From contig JAFEVB010000015.1 of NCBI GenBank assembly GCA_032629725.1, forward strand, positions 1,426,001 to 1,490,000: a stretch of 64,000 nt of DNA. Direction: 5' to 3'. The translations under genes and the position numbers were made by a program. The DNA is from Gremmenia infestans (taxonomy: Eukaryota > Ascomycota > Leotiomycetes > Helotiales > Hamatocanthoscyphaceae). Shown piece after piece: positions 13,211 through 24,400 of the stretch (position 1 is its first letter; each line of letters starts with the position of its first letter). A model generated the notes under the pieces. That model was given only the letters and a program-made list of their open reading frames with translations. It was not told the DNA's origin and did no database searches.

Positions 13211-13756
13211 AGGCTTACCTGAATGCTTAAATTGGGGGAAAGAGTTTCATTTATATATTCTTTTTTTGAATGGTGTTAACGGTTGAAACTGGGCTGGATT
13301 TTTGCGGATACCCGTGAACTCACACCCACTCTTCGACGGAACGCTCCGTCTGACGGAAGAGGTTTGGGAGACTGACGAAAAATTGGAAATGAGTATAATG
13401 TAATCAGTATAATGCAATACAATTAATATTAACCTAAAACATTGTTGATAGTAGTCGATCGCATGGTGTGAAGGACGTTTTGAATCTGGCAAAATGAGAT
13501 GTCACCGATTTCTTGACCTCGAAGAAGCACTAGCTATAACATTCGAAGACTTTGACATACTGCATTGGAAGATTAGAATCTGAAGTGACTATCCCTTAGA
13601 ATGTATTAGATATGTGTCAGAGGTGAGAGAAGAGGAAGTTAAAGAAGTTCATGATATAGTAAAACGCGAAAACCGAAGCTCTTCAACACAATCCCTGCAA
13701 GCGCGTCTCCCCACATCCCAACTTCCCCAAGCTCTCCCACCTCACCATCCCCAACC
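13211..13756. other. Intergenic, p62 promoter
   Basis: Short spacer between two tandem plus-strand genes. A C-rich stretch (about 13700-13756) leads directly into the dynactin ATG. No other element is recognised. Confidence 0.45.
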
Positions 13757-15535
13757 ATGGCCTCCTTCACACCCTACACCTACTTCCAATGTCCTTGTAC
13801 AGACACCAACCTACCTACGCGGCGTCTAGGAGAATCAAGGCCCCCTTCTAGCTCCTCAGAAACAGAGCAAGAAGACGATCGAACATTCGACCCAAGAGCT
13901 CCGCGCGCCAACTTTAGTCTCTATCCCCTAGAACACCTGCTATACTGTGAGGACTGCCACCAGATCCGATGTCCGCGGTGTGTTTTAGATGAGATTGTAA
14001 CGTGGTATTGTCCGAATTGCCTGTTTGAGGTCCCCTCGGGTGTTATCAAGAGCGAAGGAAATAGGTATATCCCTCCCCTCTTGCCGACTGGCAACAAACA
14101 GCTAATGGAACATGGTAGATGTACACGTAGTTGCTTCCAATGCCCTATATGTATCGCCCCGCTGTCCGTCAGCAGCATAGGAGCTCCGCCTGAAGGCCTG
14201 GGCGCCGAATATGTGCAGCCCAGCGGACCGTATGTACTGAACTGCGCGTATTGTATGTGGAGTTCAAAGGAGATTGGCATACATTTTGAGAAGCCGAATG
14301 GGATATATGCGCAGCTCTCAAAAGTCAAGAATGGAGGGACCCCGGTCATTACTCCCAAGGAACGGAGGAAAGATAGAGAAGAGAGGAGTAGGGATGCTTC
14401 GGTGCCTATGGTAATGGAGGAGGGGATTTCGGAGGAAGGAGAAGAATCCGTAAATTTGGATGCGCACGAGGAGCTTGATGCTGAGAGCCAATTCGCGAAT
14501 CTCAAGGCCTTCTATCAGTCTCAGCTCGCGGAAGCTTCGCCTGCTAGCGCTCTGGGGTTTACTGGAGGAGACTACGGCTATGGATCACCAGGAGCATTAT
14601 CACGGATCATGGGTCTTTACACCGGCAGCAACTTCGCAGACAAGCGCTCGAAAAGTAAGACTGGAACTATGCGAGAAGCACAAGATGCTTTGGAAGGGCT
14701 CCAACTCTGTAATACAGCCTCGGATGAAGAGACTATTGCTCGCTTGCGGAACGAGGGCTACGAAAATACAGCCTCCGTCGCCCAACTCAAAGAGCAAACG
14801 CATCCTGCGCACAAACACTCAGTAGACGACCTACGACCAATAGCATACCTATTGCGAACGAAGCGTTCGAAACGCTGCAAAACATGCCGCCATATCCTCT
14901 CGAAGCCCGAGTCAAAAGTCCAAACCACTCGCTTCCGCATCCGTCTCGTGGCACCATCCTACATCCCCTCTATCTCCATCCGTCCCCTCGCCTCGTCCCA
15001 AAACTTCCTCCTCACGCCTTTCAAGCCAACACAGTTCGTACTGACGTTCAAGAACCCGCTGTTCGATAGGGTCAAAGTCAGTATCGCTACCCCTGGCACA
15101 ACGCCGGGTAGGTTCGAGAGTAGAGTCACGGTACTATGCCCGCAATTCGAAGTCGGTGCTAATACAGACGCATGGGAAGAAGCACTGCGCGAAGGAGCCG
15201 AGCGGGAGAAACGCCGTACTAAGGCTGAAGCCAGTGAAGGGCAGCTTCAAGCTGAGGCTGGCAAGGTTTGGGAGAGAGGCAGGAATTGGGTTAGTGTGGT
15301 GGTTGAAGTTGTGCCTACGTCGTTGAGGGCAGATGTCTTGATGAAGGAGGAGGATAGGGGGCCGGTGAGGGAGGATGAGGACGTGGTTGAGATTCCGGTG
15401 TTTGTTAGAGTTGAGTGGGAAGCGGAGGGGCAGGGCGATGATACTGTTGTGGGGAGAGGGGAGAAGGAGGTTAAGGAGAAGAGGGAGTTGGCGTATTGGT
15501 GTGTGTTGGGTGTCGGGAGGATTGCTCAGGTTTAA
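13757..15535 (+). CDS. Dynactin subunit 4 (p62)
   Basis: Subunit of the dynactin pointed-end complex, which links cytoplasmic dynein to cargo and supports nuclear migration and hyphal transport. The ATG at 13757 starts MASFTPYTYF. One intron is supported at 14065..14118: donor GTATAT, acceptor TAG, joining GNRCTRSC. It is 54 nt and contains no in-frame stop, so retention would insert 18 residues without breaking the frame. The spliced protein is about 574 residues. Paired-cysteine zinc motifs typical of p62 are present: CPCTDT near the start, CEDCHQIRCPRC with CPNC (about 60-90), CFQCPIC after the intron, CAYCMW, and CKTCRH in the middle. The C-terminal half has beta-rich segments expected of the family. 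The 3' end lies 289 bp from the convergent eS7 gene. Confidence 0.88.
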   Translation: MASFTPYTYFQCPCTDTNLPTRRLGESRPPSSSSETEQEDDRTFDPRAPRANFSLYPLEHLLYCEDCHQIRCPRCVLDEIVTWYCPNCLFEVPSGVIKSEGNRYIPPLLPTGNKQLMEHGRCTRSCFQCPICIAPLSVSSIGAPPEGLGAEYVQPSGPYVLNCAYCMWSSKEIGIHFEKPNGIYAQLSKVKNGGTPVITPKERRKDREERSRDASVPMVMEEGISEEGEESVNLDAHEELDAESQFANLKAFYQSQLAEASPASALGFTGGDYGYGSPGALSRIMGLYTGSNFADKRSKSKTGTMREAQDALEGLQLCNTASDEETIARLRNEGYENTASVAQLKEQTHPAHKHSVDDLRPIAYLLRTKRSKRCKTCRHILSKPESKVQTTRFRIRLVAPSYIPSISIRPLASSQNFLLTPFKPTQFVLTFKNPLFDRVKVSIATPGTTPGRFESRVTVLCPQFEVGANTDAWEEALREGAEREKRRTKAEASEGQLQAEAGKVWERGRNWVSVVVEVVPTSLRADVLMKEEDRGPVREDEDVVEIPVFVRVEWEAEGQGDDTVVGRGEKEVKEKRELAYWCVLGVGRIAQV

Positions 15536-15824
15536 AGGAGATAGGCTATAACAAAGCTGCTCCTGTTATATACATTGTTGGGACAGGGGACTAGGTATTA
15601 CGAAGAGTAGATGTCCAATATACCCATTTGATTTGCACATGACTTGGAAGGCACACTTGATTACTTTCATTTGTGATTTGACGACAAGCTGATTGGTATT
15701 TGCAAGCCTATTTGCTCAGAGTGACCTAGCTACGCCATGAAGACAAACCCAGCGCTCTCAGCTTAGATGCCCATTCCTATGCATATCAAGACTTTTCTCC
15801 TTCTCGAACCCAGCTAATCAGCAT

Positions 15825-16833
15825 CTAGTACTCGGAAGCACCACCTTGAGGGAACTCAAAAGCAACACCACGGCCAGTCAACTTCCGGTAGACCTCAGAG
15901 TAAGTATCGAGTCTGTGGTCCACACCTCCCTTCTCCTTCTCATCGAGGACAACCTTCAACGTCTTGCTGCCATCTTCCTTGGTGCGGAGACGCTTGCCAA
16001 CGATCTCGACGGGGTAGACGAGGTCGGAGAGGATGGCGTCGTGAACGGCGGTCAGTGTTCGCGAACGGGGTCGCTTTTGGGTGAGGGATGTTCGGGAGCG
16101 GTTGGAACGCTTGGGGCGGGGGAGAATGCGGCGCGAGGCCAGGATCAGGACGTGGCGGTCGGAGAACTTCTTCTCGAGCTCACGGGTGAGGCTGTAACGA
16201 ATAGATGTCAGACGTGTTCGCCTGATCATTTGACATGGAGAGGGGAGAAAAGACAAGACGTACCGTTGCTGCACCTTGTGGAAGCCCTGAAGGGATGGGA
16301 CGGGGACAAAGATGACAATAGCCTTCTTGCCGTGGCCAACTTCAATCTACAAAGCGATCAAAGTCAGCATGCGATCTCCACGTAGTGGTCCGCAGCCCGT
16401 CCGATTCCGATCCACAACCAACCCCGACGCCGACAGACATATCTAGCAAACTCATAGCATCGTTGGGAACCCAAACACATGTGTGTATGTTGTATGTTGT
16501 ATCTCAAGCTGGAGTTTGAATATGATAGAACCAACCACACGCACGCACGCGTCTGCACTCCTTCGAAGATGTAAGATTTGGGATAGGTATGCCGGCGTCG
16601 AAATAAGTTGATCGTCTCGTTCGTATGAAGCTGCGCACCCCATCTATCTTTCTAGATCTGATTAATCAATTGCTCACCTCTTTTGCGGACACGAATTGAA
16701 GGGGTCGGAGAGCAGCCTTCAGGTCGGTGGTGTTGGTCTCGAGGTCGTAAAGAGCGCCAGCAATGCTGGTCTCGAGCTCAGAGGGCTTTTGGCGCGAAGG
16801 GCTGTTGGCCGCGATCTTGTTGATGGCGCTCAT
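15825..16833 (-). CDS. RPS7: 40S ribosomal protein eS7 (RPS7)
   Basis: Component of the small ribosomal subunit. Exons: complement(15825..16191, 16264..16346, 16678..16833), 201 residues. The joins give FVSAKEIEVGHGKKAIVIF and QQRLTRELEKKFSDRHV, both hallmarks of eS7, followed by KRPRSRTLTAVHDAIL and EIVGKRLR. The start chosen (MSAINKIAANSPSR) matches the usual length, but in-frame ATGs lie upstream at 16890, 16896 and 16923 and would add 19-30 residues (MSMIKKLQTIE...). If the transcript begins upstream of them, the longer form is made. A CACGTG site lies about 110 bp upstream of the chosen start. The gene is convergent with dynactin p62. Confidence 0.95.
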
Positions 16834-17436
16834 GATTGCGGTGGTGTTGTCGTGAGAAGGAAGTTCGATCGTCTGCAACTTTTTGATCATGGACATTTTA
16901 GCGATTGTGCGAAAATCAAGCATTTGTGGGTCCTAGTTTTGGGTCACGTGAACCACTCCCATTTCCTTACCTAGCCCTAGCGCTAGCCTAGGTATCTTTC
17001 AGCAACGTGAGGTTATCGTGGCCTTGGGATGCGAGGATTGAATGCCGTGAGTTTTCAAAGTTGCACTCGGTATTTCTATTGCCATAGAAGTCAACTCTGA
17101 AGCCACGAGGTTGCCTCACACTCAAAATCTATTAGATTCTCATGTAGTCATACCATCTATCTCCTTCCAAATCACACATTATTGATTCTTCTAAGAATAA
17201 TATAAACAGAAAGGACAAGTCGCTCGCTCGCTCAGCTTGATCAAGAAAATCAGCCACATGATGCTTCCCAAACTGTGCCCAAATGTGCCCAAAATGCTAC
17301 GCTAGGGAAATGCTGCAACCCCAAATGCAAGAAACCCACCACAACTGCCCCCCAGAATTTGCTTCATCTGTTCTAGTTGCCAACGCCTGATAAAAATGAA
17401 CCCAGAATGAACGCCAGTAAGCTGTTATACATCTCA
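16834..17436. other. eS7 promoter and FWD-1-like 3' flank
   Basis: Contains the in-frame upstream ATGs of eS7, a CACGTG palindrome at 16945-16950 and the repeated dinucleotide-like stretch CTAGCCCTAGCGCTAGCC near 16972. No other gene is seen. Confidence 0.5.
16945..16950. promoter_or_regulatory. CACGTG E-box upstream of eS7
   Basis: Perfect CACGTG in the context GTCACGTGA, about 110 bp upstream of the chosen eS7 start. This matches the core bound by Cbf1-type bHLH factors in fungi. Function here is inferred from position only. Confidence 0.45.
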
Positions 17437-19458
17437 TCAACTCTCCAACTTATCAATACCTCTGACCTTCAGACCGAAGTCCATAATGAGGATCTTTGGA
17501 TCTTGACCCGTGCTGATGATTCGTCTGTAATCCGATTTAGCACCGAGAACCCAGCTCGCATGCCATTTCGGGAAGTCCAGGAGTAGACGTCCCGACTCCA
17601 TATCAAACACCTTAATGTCCTGGTCATAACTCCCCGAAACCAGTCGTCCACTGACAGAATCGATATGGAGTGACCGAACAAGATTATGATGTGCTTCGAT
17701 CTTCTTCAGGCATTCCCCAGTATTCGCATCCCAGATGCGAATGATCTTGTCGTTTCCTGCGGAAGCAATGAACCTTGAATCATCCGAGAACTGGCTACAA
17801 GCCAAACCCTTGGTATGACCAGAAAACTCTCTAATGTTCTTGCCCGTGTCGATGTTCCACAGCTTGACTCTAAAGTCGCCACTACAGCTAACGATCGTAT
17901 TACCTCGCAGCTGGACCGCATTCACGGGACCCGTGTGACCTCGGAGCTGCTTCAACATCTCGCCTGTCTCACGGTCCCAGACACAAATACTAACGTCTTT
18001 TGAGCATGTGACGATGTAGCGCTCGTCGAAAGCAAGGTCAAGGACTGCTGCCGAGTGATATTCTAGTCTTCTGATCGGCCTGTAGTTATCCTTGATGTCG
18101 TATACGATGCAAGTACCGTCAGATGAGCCGGTAACGAGAATTTGCGCATCGTATTGTAAGCACAAGATTGACTGATTGTGAAATAGAGGATAGGAGACAC
18201 AAGATGGTCTGGACTCCGCTAGTCGGCTCTGATCCTGCGTTACAGCAAAATGCTGGAGTTTCCCGTCCTCTCTAAACAACATGGCATTGCTCCGTACAAC
18301 ATCTGGCGGGCCGATGACCAAGCTGCATGTGTATGTTTTCATATCCCAAACTCGAATAGTTTTGTCGCGAGAACCAGTTATAATCTTAGACCTGTGAAAT
18401 GTTAGCTACTAGACAGCTACGTCAAATAAAAAAACTGCTTACTCGTCAAATTGTATACAATATATACTGTCCAGATGCCCATTAAGATATATAGGCTCCG
18501 CTTGGCCCTCCTGCCAATTGTACTCCAGCTCCTGCCTGATCCGGTAGAGGTCCTTGAAGTCATGTATGGGATCTGGCGATGGAAGTCCCAAGCCTGCACC
18601 TAGGGGTGTCGGACCACTCATAGCATATGTCTTTGACTTCTCTCGAAGGAACGCTCGGCGCCAAATTTGATTGTCGCAAGAGACCTGGTGCCATCTCTTA
18701 GAGACCAGTGTCGTCCGAGCCAGTGCATAATGGTCAAGCTTCTCAAGAATCTGAATTGCAAGCTCATTGGGCAGCCTGACAATGAAGTCAACGCGGTCGA
18801 TCGAGGTAGAGGGGTGCTGGACCACGTCTATGCCAATGCCGCTTTCACGATCCTCCAATTGGTAATCCGGAGACAGGAGATGACGATTCCTCCCGAAGAA
18901 ATACTCGTTCTGCGCTGCCGCCGTAGCTCGAGCGGCTTCTCCCCCACTTCCCCTAGGTATGACTGGAGGCGCGTTGCCATGTCCAGGAATAGGACCGAGG
19001 TATTCACGAGAGTCGGTGGAGGATTCGGCATCAAAACATGGTGCGGGAAAGCACCTCGAATGTCTATTGAAGCTTGTCGCCTGCCTTAGTCTGTCCCACG
19101 GGGAAGCAGACGTTTGGGGCCTGTCCTGCATCGCATGCGAAGCATGGGAATGGCGCCGTTGCTTCCTCTTTATAGAAACCGACGCCCGTCGCATAAATCC
19201 GCGAAATCCTCCCTCTCGTTTCCCATCTTCTGATACCTCCGGTTTGGTGCCTAGTGACATCTTTTCCATCCCGGACGACATATCGGTATCCTTTGTGAAT
19301 GGCAGAGACCTCAACCGATTTCTAAACCGCGAAGGCGCCACTTCCTTGGTTTCAAAGACATCCTGAGACCCCACTGTATCATAAAATGTGCTGAAGTCGC
19401 TCGTCGAAGCTCGGGATTCTGGCAGGGCCCATTCGTTGGTTGGGAAAACTCGGGCCAT
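17437..19458 (-). CDS. F-box/WD40 protein, FWD-1/beta-TrCP-like SCF substrate receptor
   Basis: Probable substrate receptor of an SCF ubiquitin ligase. Two exons: complement(17437..18391, 18443..19458), about 656 residues, the join giving FDESKIITGSRDKTIRVWD. A basic, disordered N-terminus is followed by an F-box (about 224-271: FIVRLPNELAIQILEKLD ... LVSKRWHQVS) and seven WD40 repeats to the C-terminus (RDKTIRVWD, KDVSICVWD, GDFRVKLWN, GNDKIIRIWD, YDQDIKVFD). The linker into the first blade (LNGHLDSIYCIQFDE) looks more like beta-TrCP/Slimb than Met30. In Neurospora the protein of this class, FWD-1, mediates turnover of the clock protein FREQUENCY; whether this copy does so is inference. Met30/SconB and Cdc4 relatives are the alternatives. 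Confidence 0.82.
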
Positions 19459-20542
19459 ACTGTCTTGTCGTGTTTTCAGATCTATCTTGAGGACGGGGAG
19501 AGCACAGATGTACTTTCAGATGTCTCGGAGACCGTAATTCGGCGATGAGAAAAGCAGGGTGGTCCCAGTCAGCGCTGGTTGACGCGAAGAACGAGCCAGT
19601 AAATAGGTAAAGGGGGGGCGGACTCGTGTGTAATGTATGATTGTACAGGCGCAAGAAGGGGAAGGAATGAGTGAATGACTGGACTCCTGTGAAGCAATTG
19701 CGGGTTCGTAAAACAAGTAAATAGGATAGGTAGATAGACAGATAAAGGAATGTGTGGGGAGAGAGGCTTTGCGCTCTGTTCTGTTGTGTGCTGCAAAGAT
19801 AAGATGGAGAAACAAGAAACGAGGAGAACCGGGCGTATGAAAACAAAAACACACTAAAGGCGGCAATGCCGTTCGGCAGGAGGAGGCGGCGAATTGTGGC
19901 TGAACCAAGTCATCCCATCAGTCGCCGGATTTGCTATCTACAGGTACAGTAGGTACGTATTCTACATAAAGTAAGGAAGGTGTGGTGTATAGGATAGGTT
20001 CCGCCTTGCCGTGATGCAGGCTTGTACGACAGACTTCTTACTCAGAGTGAGTAATGATCTTGGAATTCTGTTGTTCCTGAGTCCAGCCACGTGCCACATG
20101 TAGGTAGGGTAGGTTGTTACAGCAGCGACCAAAGACCGTTCGTTGCTGTGGCGCATTCATTCATTCGCGGATTGGCCTCCAGTAATTAATCTCAATTTCA
20201 ATCCCGGTTGTTGATCAGGCACAGAATCCAAACACAGGGGTGTATCCTTAGCGGTGCGGTGCTGTGTTGGGTTTCAATCCGATAAGCACGGTGATGACTT
20301 GGGCCAGTCTCCAGTTTCATCTAGAATCTCCCAAGGATGTCTTTATTCCCAAATATACACACACCACGTGACCATTATCAAATTCCATTCAGTCTAATTC
20401 GAGACTTCTTTCCATCAATTAGAGACACAACCATAGCAGTTTTAATGATACCCCAGAAAGCTTACTCTGGGCAAACATACGACTAGATATCGATACCTTC
20501 GCCTCAAAGCTAGCCGTTTCGCCCTGGAAAAACACAACTGTC
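19459..20542. other. Divergent promoter region, FWD-1-like and DUF7704 genes
   Basis: About 1.1 kb shared by two genes transcribed outward. It contains CACGTG at 20088-20093 and at 20365-20370. The half next to the F-box gene is rich in CT tracts on the coding strand, as expected of a fungal leader. No coding sequence is supported. Confidence 0.5.
20365..20370. promoter_or_regulatory. CACGTG E-box upstream of the DUF7704 gene
   Basis: Perfect CACGTG in the context CCACGTGACC, about 175 bp upstream of the DUF7704 start. A second copy is at 20088-20093. Regulatory role is inferred from position. Confidence 0.4.
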
Positions 20543-21046
20543 ATGGCCCCCTCGCAACCAGCATTCACGCTCCCCCGCCTCTATTCCATCTTCTTCCTCA
20601 CCATCGAGCCCCTCTCCGCGCTAGCCGGTGCCTACTACGCCCACGTCCACCCCGTCACCTATCTCTCCCTAACCCACTCCCAAATCTCCTCCTCCAGCCC
20701 CCTTTCCACGATTCCCTCCCCAGTGTCGCCCCTCCCCCTTTCAACAACCGTCGCGCTCACCCAACTCGCAAACCTCTATCTCCTCTTCGCCCTGAACGAA
20801 GCGCTGGTCCTACGCTCTACTGTGGATCTACGAGTCTGGAGAACGCTGCTTTTTGGATTGCTACTTGCGGATTTCGGACATCTTTGGAGTGTGAAGGCCC
20901 TAGGGACGGGCGTTTATTGGAGGGCCTGGGAGTGGAATTGTATGGCGTGGGGGAATGTGGGGTTTGTTTATGTGGGTGCGGCGATGAGGATGTGCTTTCT
21001 GGGCGGTGTGGGCATGGGTGGGCGGGGAAAGGAGAAGGAGAAGTGA
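20543..21046 (+). CDS. Small multi-pass membrane protein, DUF7704-like
   Basis: A single exon of 167 residues starting MAPSQPAFTL. About four hydrophobic helices can be seen: LYSIFFLTIEPLSALAGAYY, ALTQLANLYLLFALNEAL, TLLFGLLLADFGHLWSV and the region around MAWGNVGFVYVGAAMRMCF. The C-terminus is short and basic (GRGKEKEK). This layout, with the N-terminal I-x-E-P motif in the first helix, resembles the fungal DUF7704 family of unknown function. The protein's location is likely an intracellular membrane, but no signal decides which. It is divergent from the F-box gene and convergent with SMC1. Confidence 0.72.
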   Translation: MAPSQPAFTLPRLYSIFFLTIEPLSALAGAYYAHVHPVTYLSLTHSQISSSSPLSTIPSPVSPLPLSTTVALTQLANLYLLFALNEALVLRSTVDLRVWRTLLFGLLLADFGHLWSVKALGTGVYWRAWEWNCMAWGNVGFVYVGAAMRMCFLGGVGMGGRGKEKEK

Positions 21047-21419
21047 GATGGGATTGAGGCCTGGGTATGTATGCCTTGAGAGATCCACTCCAGTAGACAT
21101 CTCGAGGGCATGTAACAGAAGGTTTGCGGAGATAAATTCAAAATCAGGTGTAAGAGTGTCGAGGAGGTTCTCAGCCGAGAATCGTTGTAAATCTGTACAT
21201 TAGGCCTGGGGCTCACTGGACATAAATATACCGGAAGAGAGCTTATGCATCATCAGAAAATCAACTGGTATTGCTCCGAACCTTTCGTAATTATCTTGCG
21301 AAATTCATATACACAATGCGTTCACCTCATTATCCATATCATGAAGTGCATGCAACCATTCTCCCATAGCAATAAATATATAGCCATAACTTCCATAAAT
21401 CATTGTCCGGGAAACTAGC
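21047..21419. other. Convergent 3' flanks
   Basis: A 373-bp stretch between the ends of the DUF7704 and SMC1 genes. It is AT-rich (for example AATAAATATATAG near 21370) as expected for polyadenylation signals. Nothing else is seen. Confidence 0.45.
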
Positions 21420-24400
21420 TCATGCGTATTTACGTAACTAAGACCAAAGTTAGCATCACGTCGAACAGCATAAGGGATAAACTTACATCTAGCGTCAACG
21501 TCTTAGAGCTATTTGCCTCCTGATCTCTGAACACACCCACCAAGCTCTCACTGCCCTGGAACAGACCTGTCTTCAAGCTGATGACAATGAACTGCATTCC
21601 AGGCCCAGCATGCTCCCGGATATAGCTCATGATCTTCTCCACGTTTGCATTGTCGAGTGCTGCATCGACCTCATCCAATACGAAGAAGGGACTTGGTTGA
21701 TACGAATGGACTGCGAATAGTAGAGCAAGAGCAGCCATAGTCTTCTCCCCACCAGACAAATGTTCCATGTCACGGAAACGCTTCAATGGAGGCATTGCAT
21801 GATACTTGATGCCAGAAAGATACGGAGCATCGCCATCCTCAGTATCAAGGTAGGCTTGGCCACCAAGAGGAAATGCAGCGGAGCGAGTGAGGTCCTTGTA
21901 GACGTGAGATATTTGTTCCGAAATGTGTGAGAAGGCTTTGTTGAACAGCTCGAAACGCTTCTCCTTGACTTCGTTGAAGGCATCACGGGACTCCTTGGCC
22001 TGACGTCGAGCATCTTCAAAGTCTTTTTCTGTGGATTTCAGGCGTGCTTCAACGCCATCCAGGCGATCGACAGCGCGCATGTTGGGGTTGAGTTTCTCGA
22101 GTTCGGAATTCAGGTCGGTGATCTTCTGAAGCAGCTGTTCCTCAACATCTTCTTCATCAGGCTAGACAAAATTAGCGACTTGGTCAAAAGGCCAAATTGT
22201 GATTTCATACCGTCTTGAGATCGGCATCGAGGCCTTCAAAGTCAACCTCGATTCCATAGTCCTTCATTGCCTCCTGGATTGCCTCTTCATCTTCGTCTTC
22301 GTCCTCGTCAACATCCATTGCATCTGGGTCAGCCTGAAGAAGATTTTCATTAACTGGAAGACTATCAAGCTTTCGTGACTGCTCGGTTAATGGGATCGTA
22401 ATCTGCTCAAGCTTACAACGTCGTAGCATAGTATATCTGCCAGCGCTATTCCGTTGCATCTCGGTCTCCAAGGCAGTGATTGCTTTGGTGCGTTGCTCAA
22501 TCTCCTTGCTTCGTTTTGTGACCTCGGCTCGGGCTTGATTGACCTTTTCATTCCTTGCCGCAAGCTTTTCCTTCTGTTTTGCCAGTTCGTCTTCTAAACT
22601 CGTCACTTGCGATTTGTCGACTTCGATTGCTGCCTCTTGCTTTTCCTTTTCCTCAGTGTACGTTTCGATATCCTTCTCAAGGTTCTCAATTTGTCCTTCC
22701 AACTTCTTGACTCGAATATCCAATTCTTTGAATTGATTAGTCTCCCAATTCACATTCTGCTCCAATTTCTTCTTCTGGACCGCGAAAGCGTTCTTTTTTT
22801 CTGCAGCTTCTTGTTCCAAACTGCCTTGCTGTGCTTCATAGCTCCGAATATCCGAGTATCCTAATCTCTTGCAGAAACTTGCGAATATACCATCCTCAAC
22901 CTTAGCAACAGCGTCCCGGAACTCCTGTACAGTTCCCCGAATGCTCTCAAGTGCAGATTGCTTCTCTTCAAACTTGGGCTTCATCTCCTTCAATTGTGAC
23001 ACCTCATGAGACAACTCTTTCTTCTTGCTCGCAAGATTCTTCTCGAAACCTGCAAGTTCGCTCTTTTGGTAGGCGAGACGTTGCTCCAATCCAGTCAAGT
23101 CGTTCTGCAATGTCTCTTCAGCTGCGCCCCTGCGATTAACTCTAGGAAGCGCCTCCATCTGATCCTGAATCTTTTGCTGTTGTCTTCGCAGAATTTCGAC
23201 ATCTTGGTCTTCGAATTTACGCTTATTGCCATTCTCGGGCCCCCGACCCCCAGTCATCAAACCAGCCTTGTGAATCACGAAGCCCTCCATGGTAACTGCT
23301 TTGACTTGGATCCCTCTCTTGTAGCAAATTTGCTTTGCAGTTGCAAGATCATCACAAACAATCGAGCTTCCACAAGCGTATGCCATTGCGCGCTCAAGAG
23401 ACGAATCAAATTCGATAGTGTCAATAGTCAGGCGAGCTTTGGCCAGACCTTTCAAATTAGCATCAACTGCAGTGACCTTGATGTTGTCTAGAGGAATGAA
23501 AGTCATTGGAGAGAAGCGCTGATCCTTAAGATACTGGACACATTCGGTACCAGTTTTCTCGGTATCCACGATAACAGAATCAAAGTCTCGACCAAGGGCA
23601 GTGATAACAGCTTCGTCAAATTTATGCAGCTTCGGCTTGCAGAGTTCTCCGACACGTCCTCGAACACCTGGGAAAATGCGCTTTAGAGACACAATCATTT
23701 CCCTGGTTCGTGCTTCCTTGTCGTTCTGCCTTCTGCTAGCATTAGCATCGGTGAGTGACTTTAAAATTTCTTGCAATTTTTCGTCGAGCTCGGTGCGAAG
23801 CTGGTTGGTGCGAACGCATTCGGACTGTATTTGATTGTACTCCTTTTTCTTGGCATCGATCTCCTTCGAAATCTCGGTCACAGAAGCTTTTGTAGACTCT
23901 TTCCGCTCTTGGAGGAACTTGACTTCCCCTTCCAGCTTCTCAACAGCGGCTTGGAATGCTTCCACCTTCCCCTTCAAACTGTTGACAGTCACTTCATCTG
24001 TCTTCATCTGACGAACAAGGTTGTCCAATTTGGACTGGTTGCTGGCTGTCTTCGTGACGACTTGAGTTCTGAGAATATTGTACTCTTTGAGATCCGCCTC
24101 GTCCAGCTGCTTGCCTTGTTTCTTCAACGTCTCTTGCCATTGGAGTTCGAATTGCTTTTGTGCTTTCTCGACGGTCACTAACTGTTTCTTGTAGTCCTTG
24201 ATTTTCATCTCGTTTTCACCACGTTCCTTAGACAAGGCTCCCAGCCTTTTTTGTATCCTCTCAATGGTGCTGGTAGTAATTCCGATTTTCTCGTCAATCG
24301 GGACTAGGCTGCTCTCCTTCTGTTCGATTTCCTTTTCCTTATTCTTGATATTTTTCTCCACCTTAGTTACCTTCTTGTTGACCTCAGATGCTGCGAGACG

